From Candidatus Nitrosopolaris nunavutensis (GTDB lineage Archaea; Thermoproteota; Nitrososphaeria; Nitrososphaerales; Nitrososphaeraceae): a stretch of DNA of 8,422 nt. The position numbers and the translations under genes are program-made. The notes under the pieces were generated by a model. That model was not told where the DNA came from. It did no database searches and saw nothing but the letters and a program-made list of their open reading frames with translations. Where the stretch lies: NCBI GenBank assembly GCA_002501855.1, contig DAOM01000234.1, positions 1 to 8,422 on the forward strand, written 5' to 3'. Positions within the stretch are counted from its first letter, which is position 1. Each line of letters opens with the position of its first letter. Positions 1-4,964 of this stretch are shown here, in pieces.

Positions 1-419
1 CTTAATTCCACAGTAGGCGAAATAATCGTTGCGTTGGGCCCCAACTTTGAAGCGAACTCAGGTGCCCCCTTTACAATTGGAACGTCCTTGCCATCGTATT
101 TGAAAATTGTGCTAAAAAGCATGTATCGGTTACCTGATGCATCATGCAGCAAAGCAGTAAAATACCACCACTCCTGTGACGTTGTCGTCTGGGCTCGATG
201 CGGTTGCCATTCTGCCTTCGCCGAACGGTGGGTCATGTTTTGAGTATCATAACTAAGCTCAGCAGTTGAAGTATTATGAACATTAGAGGGTTTGTGAACG
301 GCTGCAGTTGCTATAGTCTGACTGTGTTGTGCTAGGGATGTATTGTTAGCGCCTATTGTTAATAATATAGATACAGAAAGTATTGTGGCAAATATGGAGA
401 CGTGATAACTAGTAATCAT
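1..419 (-). CDS. Secreted AttH/CrtC-like lipocalin-domain protein, N-terminal part (runs off the window)
   Basis: The frame is open from an ATG at 419 to the left edge, giving 139 residues with no stop; the C-terminus lies outside the window. Residues about 8-31 form a hydrophobic signal sequence ending 'NNTSLAQ', so export is likely. After a Ser/Thr/His-rich spacer, residues 83-88 read 'EWWYFT', followed by 'LLHDASGNRYMLFSTIFKYD'. The EWWYxT-(x)n-D-x-G-x-R/K-Y-x-x-x-x-T-x-F pattern is the opening strand pair of the AttH/CrtC lipocalin-fold family (carotenoid 1,2-hydratase and relatives). Reaction and substrate cannot be read from this piece. The gene diverges from the one at 759. There is no strong Shine-Dalgarno; a TATA-like element sits upstream. 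The family call rests on one motif block. Confidence 0.7.
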   Translation of the reverse strand, partial: MITSYHVSIFATILSVSILLTIGANNTSLAQHSQTIATAAVHKPSNVHNTSTAELSYDTQNMTHRSAKAEWQPHRAQTTTSQEWWYFTALLHDASGNRYMLFSTIFKYDGKDVPIVKGAPEFASKLGPNATIISPTVEL

Positions 420-489
420 CAGAATTTGCAACTCACAAATTCCGAGCATAATGTCAACCCAAATTTATGCATAAATCATGAAGTAGTTA

Positions 490-503
490 GTATGTATAAA
501 AGG
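490..503 (-). promoter_or_regulatory. TATA-like element for the minus-strand gene starting at 419
   Basis: On the minus strand this reads CCTTTTATACATAC, a good archaeal TATA box. Transcription would begin near 470, giving a leader of about 50 bases. A second AT-rich candidate (AAATTTATGCATAAAT, about 461-476) would give a shorter leader, and sequence alone does not decide between them. Confidence 0.3.
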
Positions 504-620
504 ATATTCGAAAATTATACTGAATTTTTTACTATATCTTAATTAATCTTCTGAAACATAAACCTAAAAGCTTCGAATCTTCCTATTCTGTGCATTAAAA
601 TCATGGAATACAATATCTGT

Positions 621-666
621 AATAAGAGCCACTTCAATCTTGTTTCTCGATTAAGAAACTCTTATT
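621..666. repeat. Nested inverted repeat in a divergent intergenic region
   Basis: Outer arms AATAAGAG (621-628) and CTCTTATT (659-666) are perfectly complementary over 8 bp. Inside them GTTTCT (642-647) and AGAAAC (654-659) form a perfect 6-bp hairpin with a 6-base loop. The element ends about 25 bases before the TATA-like box of the gene at 759, a position suited to an operator or a structured DNA/RNA element. The rest of 420-758 holds two divergent promoters and no ORF I can support. Confidence 0.4.
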
Positions 667-691
667 TTCACGCAAAGATTAACAGAATTTT

Positions 692-703
692 CTTATATTT
701 TAT
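692..703 (+). promoter_or_regulatory. TATA-like box for the His-rich secreted protein gene
   Basis: CTTATATTTTAT matches an archaeal TATA box and places transcription start near 720-725, with a leader of about 35 bases. That leader contains a clear Shine-Dalgarno AAGGAG at 744-749, 9 bases before the ATG at 759. It is one of the few strong ribosome sites in the window and fixes this start codon. Confidence 0.45.
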
Positions 704-758
704 CGATCCCTGATAGAGATTCTAAATTCCTTAATATTCCGATAAGGAGTAACGTACA

Positions 759-1097
759 ATGTATAAAATCAGCAAGTTAAGTCTTATGGGGATATTAGCA
801 ATAGCTATAGCCACTATGATGATTCCCGGTGCACCTGCGGCATTTGCATCTAATCATCACCACCATCATCACCTCCGCTACAACCACGTGAAAATCCATC
901 AGGAGATTTCGCAAGCAAATGCCTGTGATAAAGGAGCCTCATGTCATAACACAGCACAAAACAACGCTTCAGTTGATCTGCCACACCATAGCTCGAATAA
1001 TGTCCATATTAGTCAACAGATTGACCAAGCAAACCTTTGCAGCGGCCAAGGGACAAGCTGTAGTAACGCAGCACAAAATAATGCTAGTGTAAGCTAA
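759..1097 (+). CDS. Small secreted protein with natural His6 run and two curlin-like Cys repeats
   Basis: This 112-residue protein starts with a classical signal peptide (residues 1-30, hydrophobic core 'LMGILAIAIATMMI', probable cleavage 'AFA|SN'). The mature form opens with six consecutive histidines (33-38). It then consists of two imperfect repeats about 38 residues apart, 44-74 and 82-112, sharing V-x-I-x-Q-x-I-x-Q-A-N-x-C-x(5,6)-C-x-N-x-A-Q-N-N-A-S-V. The cysteines are C56/C62 and C94/C101. Regular Q, N and alternating hydrophobics recall curlin-type beta-solenoid repeats, and the cysteine pairs could form disulfides outside the cell. The histidines (His6 plus H43, H47, H63, H76, H77, H83) could bind metal. 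I do not recognise a named family, and fibre formation or metal binding is inference. The start is supported by AAGGAG 9 bases upstream. Confidence 0.85.
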   Translation: MYKISKLSLMGILAIAIATMMIPGAPAAFASNHHHHHHLRYNHVKIHQEISQANACDKGASCHNTAQNNASVDLPHHSSNNVHISQQIDQANLCSGQGTSCSNAAQNNASVS

Positions 1098-1120
1098 GAA
1101 ATGGAAAACTACTTACACCC

Positions 1121-1132
1121 TTCTTTTTTCTT
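1121..1132 (+). terminator. T-rich tract after the His-rich protein gene
   Basis: TTCTTTTTTCTT lies 24 bases after the stop codon on the coding strand. Archaeal transcription often ends on such pyrimidine/T tracts without a hairpin. It separates this gene from the next one and argues against a simple operon. Confidence 0.4.
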
Positions 1133-1194
1133 CGTGTTGACATAATGATCGATTGCTACTTTTGGCCTGACGAGAATGGTAAGAAGTATAGACA

Positions 1195-1950
1195 ATGATA
1201 TACGAAAACTGGGGAGTAAATTTGTCAGTGCTTATCCCCTGTCTTGTGATTTTGTCTGTATCATTGATGTTTTTTTCGACCCCAGCCATTTCTACAATAT
1301 ATACTGCTCAAGTACAACAAGCAATCGCAGAGACTAGTAATGCAACTACTACAAAACCATCCAGTGGTAATTCATTCCTATCATACGAAAATAATTCTAC
1401 ACTAGGAATAAAAATACAGTATCCAACTAATTGGCAAAGGATAGAGTCTGAAGATAATGTTCATGGTGTCTTGTTCCTCTCACCGTCAGAAAGCAATTCA
1501 GACAGATTTTTGGAAAGTTTTAGCGTATCTAGCAGAAGCCTTTTTAACAGTAATAATAATAATGTAGATGAATTAGCTAGACGAGCGATAAGTGAGCACA
1601 TTGAACATTTGTCAGATTTTCAGCTCGTTTATACAAAACTAATTACAGTTAAAGATAACCCCGCCTATATGTTGGTGTATAAGTATACAGATCTGGTGTT
1701 TGGAAAAGCGATGGCAATGGATATTGGAATGACAAATGGTGATAAGGTATATGTCCTTTCATATCTTGCAGAGCCAGCAAAATTCTTGTTTTACCTGCCA
1801 ACAATACAAAAGATGATTGATTCATTTGAGATACCGAACATTGTAAATCGCTTCGTTGAACGCTCTGTAGCACCTGCTGCATCCATGTGTTCTGACAATC
1901 TTGAAGCAATCATTAACCTTGATTGTCTTTCCATAATGTTCCAAAGATAA
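1195..1950 (+). CDS. PsbP-like secreted or membrane-anchored protein
   Basis: The 251-residue protein has a hydrophobic N-terminal segment (about 9-35), giving a signal peptide or anchor. A Thr/Ser/Asn linker follows, then a domain of about 61-213 opening with 'FLSYENNSTLGIKIQYPTNW'. That opening and the closing 'IQKMIDSFEI' match the PsbP/PsbP-related fold (Mog1/PsbP-like alpha-beta sandwich), which occurs in many copies of unknown function in ammonia-oxidising archaea. Residues 119-123 include a run of asparagines encoded by an AAT microsatellite. A tail of about 38 residues (214-251) with two cysteines (C232, C244) extends past the usual domain end and could form a disulfide. The ATG at 1195 lacks a strong ribosome site (AAGAAG-like only) but is the only start upstream of the signal segment. 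No substrate or partner can be assigned. Confidence 0.85.
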   Translation: MIYENWGVNLSVLIPCLVILSVSLMFFSTPAISTIYTAQVQQAIAETSNATTTKPSSGNSFLSYENNSTLGIKIQYPTNWQRIESEDNVHGVLFLSPSESNSDRFLESFSVSSRSLFNSNNNNVDELARRAISEHIEHLSDFQLVYTKLITVKDNPAYMLVYKYTDLVFGKAMAMDIGMTNGDKVYVLSYLAEPAKFLFYLPTIQKMIDSFEIPNIVNRFVERSVAPAASMCSDNLEAIINLDCLSIMFQR

Positions 1951-2052
1951 GCGGTTCCTGGATAGGATCTGTGGGTAAGGCAGCACATACACCGATATCA
2001 CTAAAGGGCTCTGTCAAGTATTTGTCGTCAGTTTAAAGTTTCGCTAACAATT

Positions 2053-2244
2053 ATGCTTAATGCTTATAAGAACAAGAATTTTACAATAATTCAATTGGAT
2101 AATAGCCTAGTCGAAGACCCAAAGGAAAAAAGGGCGCGTTTTCTTTTAGAATTCGAAAACCCATTTAAATGCGAAAAATGTGGAGAACGATTTAAAAAGA
2201 AAAAGCAGTTGCGAGAACACAAGGAAGAAGTCCATTCATACTAA
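2053..2244 (+). CDS. Small single C2H2 zinc-finger protein
   Basis: This is a 63-residue basic protein. Its C-terminal half is a canonical C2H2 finger: C40-x2-C43-x12-H56-x4-H61, with F47 and L53 in the conserved hydrophobic positions. The finger is rich in Lys/Arg and Glu ('ERFKKKKQLREHKEEVH'). The N-terminal ~35 residues are unrecognised. A lone finger can fold around zinc and could serve in DNA, RNA or protein contact; the sequence does not say which. Small C2H2 proteins are common in Thaumarchaeota. The frame is open upstream to 2005 without another ATG, so 2053 is the likely start, although no Shine-Dalgarno is visible. It converges with the response regulator gene on the other strand (99-base gap). 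Confidence 0.8.
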   Translation: MLNAYKNKNFTIIQLDNSLVEDPKEKRARFLLEFENPFKCEKCGERFKKKKQLREHKEEVHSY

Positions 2245-2343
2245 ACGCACGAGGACCGACTTTAAGGTAAGTATCTCTCTCTGCCGACGATTTATAATGA
2301 ATGCTTCTTTACATCTTGGACAGTATCAATAACAACTAACGAG

Positions 2344-2898
2344 TTAAAATATAATCGACTTTATTCGTTTTATCAATAATTCATTTTCGATCGGCTTCCG
2401 AATGATGCAATTTTCTTCAAAGTTATGATATGCTTGCTTCCTAAACTCATAATGGGTATCTTCAGTGGCCGTCAAGAAACAAATTTTAACTTTGATATCA
2501 AATTTCCTAATTTCATTGTATAAACCAAACCCGTGCATTCCTGGCATTTTTACGTCAATCAGAGCCAAATCATATAGACCACTTTTAAAATTTCGTAATG
2601 CTGCCAGAGGATCCGTAAATGAATCGACTTTGAAACCACTCTCTTCGAGAACTACTTTTAGAGTTAAATTAGTGTCATATTCATCATCAACCACAAGAAT
2701 CCTTTTTTCTCCTGTAATATTCTTAACTAGTTGTTGTTGTAGATTTTGCTCTCTGTAGAAGACATAACCTTTACTTGTATTTATGACAGTAATGGTTTCA
2801 TCATACTTCCTACAGGCCATAAAAGAAGCGACACTCCCGGCTAAATAATCCTCGTTAAGACTTGAGGTTAGATTTGTGTATCCTCCTTTCCAGCACAT
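2344..2898 (-). CDS. Response regulator, single receiver domain with N-terminal extension
   Basis: The 184-residue product carries a complete CheY-like receiver from about residue 65: acidic pair D71/D72 ('ILVVDDE'), phospho-acceptor D115 ('LALIDVKMPG'), T143 ('FLTAT') and K168-P169 ('IIRKP'). There is no output domain, so it probably acts by protein contact, receiving phosphate from a histidine kinase. It closely resembles the receiver at the C-terminus of the kinase encoded at 4965-6473 (shared 'DDE', 'GLY-L-L-D-KMP-M-GF-LY', 'FLTA', 'EFRK', 'RKPI'). The first ~60 residues are unrelated to receivers and unrecognised. The ATG at 2898 is favoured because a TATA box sits about 36 bases upstream. 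A strong AAAGGAGG just inside the ORF has no usable start after it. M27 or an unusual start nearer residue 65 remain possible. Confidence 0.85.
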   Translation of the reverse strand: MCWKGGYTNLTSSLNEDYLAGSVASFMACRKYDETITVINTSKGYVFYREQNLQQQLVKNITGEKRILVVDDEYDTNLTLKVVLEESGFKVDSFTDPLAALRNFKSGLYDLALIDVKMPGMHGFGLYNEIRKFDIKVKICFLTATEDTHYEFRKQAYHNFEENCIIRKPIENELLIKRIKSIIF

Positions 2899-2930
2899 AT
2901 AGTAAATAATCCTCGCCTAGATTTACTACT

Positions 2931-2938
2931 TTTATAAA
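2931..2938 (-). promoter_or_regulatory. TATA box of the response regulator gene
   Basis: TTTATAAA reads the same on both strands and lies about 36 bases upstream of the ATG at 2898. That would place the minus-strand transcription start near 2908-2910, about ten bases before the start codon. This near-leaderless arrangement supports the long form of the response regulator. Confidence 0.45.
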
Positions 2939-3027
2939 GATGGTTTATGATTTTTCAATAAAGCAGCGTATATTTATCGTATGTTTACGTCTATTAGTTA
3001 ATAGCGAATCATTCTAAAAACAACATT

Positions 3028-3192
3028 CTATAAACGTCTTCTTTTTTCAATTCTTCCTGCTGCTCCCCTTTCGTAGATGGGCAAAATAGCAACTGATAGA
3101 GCTGCAATGTTGTTATCAAAGTAAAAAGGATTAACTCGAATATCAAGATCATACACATTTCTGAAGCTGAATGTAACATCCCTTTTACTCAC
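3028..3192 (-). CDS. Possible 54-residue protein or gene remnant with a GTG start
   Basis: On the minus strand a frame runs stop-free from 3252 down to a TAG at 3028-3030. A GTG at 3192 is preceded by AAGGA with 8-base spacing. The product begins MSKRDVTFSF and ends 'ILPIYERGAAGRIEKRRRL', a hydrophobic middle with a very basic tail. First codon positions are about 70% purine over the ~70 open codons, which favours genuine or former coding sequence. No family is recognised, and there is no ATG in frame. It could be a small gene, the C-terminal remnant of a larger one, or chance. It lies in the gap between the response regulator and the hydrolase and overlaps nothing else. Confidence 0.35.
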   Translation of the reverse strand: MSKRDVTFSFRNVYDLDIRVNPFYFDNNIAALSVAILPIYERGAAGRIEKRRRL

Positions 3193-3243
3193 ATTCCCAG
3201 TCCTTGCTAATGTTATTGACAGGATGGAGGTTACCGCCGTATC

Positions 3244-3253
3244 GGTTAAATTC
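3244..3253 (+). promoter_or_regulatory. Candidate TATA element for the cysteine hydrolase gene
   Basis: GGTTAAATTC is centred about 31 bases upstream of the ATG at 3280. Transcription from it would begin a few bases before the start codon, giving a leaderless or nearly leaderless message. This fits the absence of a Shine-Dalgarno there. Confidence 0.3.
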
Positions 3254-3279
3254 TAGATATACCGGATCATAGAGATGAA

Positions 3280-4173
3280 ATGAATACCAAAAAAGATCCT
3301 CCTGCCTTTCCACCGATTTCAAATAATGACTTTACCTCTGCAGTAAGAGATGAAATACTAAATAGAGTCGCAAGAGACTACGAAGAATTCAAAAAAACAC
3401 ACACTTTTAGTTTTCCAACCTGGCTATACAGCCCTCCCAAAAGTAAACTATTCAAAGTAGAAGTTGAAGATTGTCCACGTTTTGGGGATAAGGCTTTTGT
3501 TGAATTTGATTCTGGAAGGACTGCGTTTTTGAGCATTGACATGCAAATTGATTTCTGTGGTCCAAAGGGCTATGTTGATGTTATGGGTTACGATCTTGGT
3601 TTAACCTCAGCTCCTATAAAGTCAATCATGTCTGTGTTACACACAATAAGAAACGGAACTGACATTAAAGTAATACATACTAGAGAAGGACATCTACCAG
3701 ATCTTTCAGACGCACCGTACAACAAAGTCCTTCGAAGCAAAATCATCGGAAACGGAGTTGGGATTGGTAATATTCCGAAAGGTGGACTAGGAAGATTGTT
3801 AGTGAGAGTTGAAAAGAACTGGGACATAATTGATGATCTACATCCAATTCCAGGAGAATACGTCATAGATAAAGCAGGAAAGGGAGCATTTGGTCAGAGC
3901 AATCTACCATTCATTTTGAAGAATTTGGGCATAACTCACCTTATAATTACTGGAATCACCGCAGATGTATGTGTACATACTGTAATGAGGGAAGCAAATG
4001 ATTATGGTTATTGGTGCACACTACTAAAAGACGGTACAGGTGCCACTGATTATGGTAACTATCAGGCTGCAATAAAGCAAATTAGAATGCAGGGAGGGGT
4101 GTTTGGATGGGTCTCCGACTCGAATAAATTCGTAGTAGCGGTCAAAGCAGCTTTTAAAATGGGTTTAGCATAA
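3280..4173 (+). CDS. Isochorismatase-family cysteine hydrolase, biuret hydrolase-like
   Basis: The 297-residue protein has the full isochorismatase-like hydrolase core from about residue 80. The catalytic triad is visible: D87 ('SIDMQIDFCG'), K198 ('VIDKAGKGAF') and nucleophile C231 ('ITADVCVHTVMREAND'). Many further blocks ('GYVDVMGYDLGLTSAPI', 'VIHTREGHLPDLSD', 'GATDYGN', 'MQGGVFG') match the subgroup containing bacterial biuret hydrolase BiuH, which cleaves biuret to allophanate and ammonia. From memory BiuH has D36/K142/C175/Q215. The K-to-C (33) and C-to-Q (40, here Q271) distances are identical. Other ureido-amide substrates remain possible. The first ~75 residues are an extension over the bacterial enzyme, with 'FPTWLYSPP' and no signal peptide, so the enzyme is cytoplasmic. 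No allophanate hydrolase or transporter lies nearby. The neighbouring ATG at 3275 is followed at once by a stop, so 3280 is the start. Confidence 0.9.
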   Translation: MNTKKDPPAFPPISNNDFTSAVRDEILNRVARDYEEFKKTHTFSFPTWLYSPPKSKLFKVEVEDCPRFGDKAFVEFDSGRTAFLSIDMQIDFCGPKGYVDVMGYDLGLTSAPIKSIMSVLHTIRNGTDIKVIHTREGHLPDLSDAPYNKVLRSKIIGNGVGIGNIPKGGLGRLLVRVEKNWDIIDDLHPIPGEYVIDKAGKGAFGQSNLPFILKNLGITHLIITGITADVCVHTVMREANDYGYWCTLLKDGTGATDYGNYQAAIKQIRMQGGVFGWVSDSNKFVVAVKAAFKMGLA

Positions 4174-4368
4174 TGAGGAGGAAGAAAATATTGACGGCCT
4201 AGTAACTTATGTGCTTGATATTTCCTAAGCCCTTCTAGTAAGATATTCACCTTCAAATAATGTTCGAATAAACTAGCCAAATCAAGACATGGATAAAGTA
4301 CATGGAATCATTACTTTCTGCGTGATAATATAGAAATAGTGAATACATAATAGAATATGTACCGGTAA

Positions 4369-4914
4369 ATGGCCTCTCTATCCCCTTACGAACGAACACA
4401 GGTAGTGGATGGCGTTGAAAACGCAAATAACACTATATTCCAATTTCTGTCTAACACAAAGAGTAGAATAAGCGTGTGTTCAGATTCTACGGGCTCATCA
4501 GTAAGCGTGGGAGTTGAATTATACGAGACAGCAACAATTGACCTTAAAAACAGAGGTGTTAAAGTAAAATATGTTACTGAAATTAACAAAGAGAATATCT
4601 ATTACTGCAAAGACCTAATGAAAATGATCGATGAGTTGCGTCATTTAGACGGTGTTAAAGGTAACTTTGCAGTAAGTGAAACAGAATATCTATCTCCTGC
4701 AGCTGCCCTCGAGGAAGCAAAACCTGTGCGACAGCTTCTCTACAGCAACATGAAAACGATTGTGGAACAACAACAATATATATTTGACACTCTCTGGAAC
4801 AAAGCTATTCCGGCTGAACAAAAAATAAAAGAAGTTGAAGAAGGGATAGAGCCAGAATACTTTGAAGTCTTTACGGACCGCGATCGTGAAAGAGTAGCGG
4901 TCTTCTCAATCTAG
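4369..4914 (+). CDS. Sensor half of a frameshifted hybrid histidine kinase
   Basis: This 181-residue ORF is the N-terminal sensor module of a kinase family abundant in Nitrososphaeria ('SPYERTQVVDGVENA', 'FLSNTKSRI', 'IDELRHLDGVKG', 'LLYSNMKTIVEQQQYIFDTLW'). It has no membrane segment. The fold resembles a phospholipase D/TrmB-like ligand module without HKD catalytic residues, which is inference. Residues 1-170 look intact. The last residues ('RERVAVFSI') do not resemble the family, because the reading frame has slipped just before the TAG at 4912. The continuation is found in the frame of the next ORF. As encoded, the product would be a sensor domain with no kinase. The ATG at 4369 begins with the family's usual 'MAS-SPYERT'. 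No strong ribosome site is seen. Confidence 0.8.
   Translation: MASLSPYERTQVVDGVENANNTIFQFLSNTKSRISVCSDSTGSSVSVGVELYETATIDLKNRGVKVKYVTEINKENIYYCKDLMKMIDELRHLDGVKGNFAVSETEYLSPAAALEEAKPVRQLLYSNMKTIVEQQQYIFDTLWNKAIPAEQKIKEVEEGIEPEYFEVFTDRDRERVAVFSI
4887..4914 (+). other. Frameshift site splitting the histidine kinase
   Basis: The frame of the downstream kinase is open back to a TGA at 4887-4889, and the upstream frame ends with TAG at 4912-4914. The change must therefore fall in 4890-4911. Restoring one base, for example a fourth A in the GAAAG run at 4888-4892, gives 'DRDREKSSGLLNLAKSVKQ', which continues smoothly into 'EALILLPSAKAMIRVDRLG'. One uninterrupted protein of about 701 residues results. 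No classical X-XXY-YYZ slippery heptamer is seen, so an indel mutation or sequencing/assembly error is more likely than programmed frameshifting. Confidence 0.75.
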
Positions 4915-4964
4915 CAAAATCTGTAAAACAGGAGGCACTAATTCTTCTTCCGAGCGCTAAGGCA

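Noticed and set aside
706..720. Resemblance of TCCCTGATAGAGA to a Tet operator
   Set aside because: The tetO palindrome is incomplete (central bases missing) and no TetR-type gene is present. Probably coincidence.
850..875. The His6 codons as vector or tag contamination
   Set aside because: The run lies just after a signal peptide in an AT-rich gene whose downstream repeats are also His-rich, and no vector sequence flanks it. It looks natural.
4173..4202. A nine-codon ORF overlapping the hydrolase stop (TAATG)
   Set aside because: Too short and without any family resemblance; the overlap is a common chance event.
4890..4911. Programmed -1 ribosomal frameshifting in the kinase gene
   Set aside because: The direction is formally right, but there is no slippery X-XXY-YYZ heptamer and no evident downstream pseudoknot. 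An indel or sequence error is simpler.
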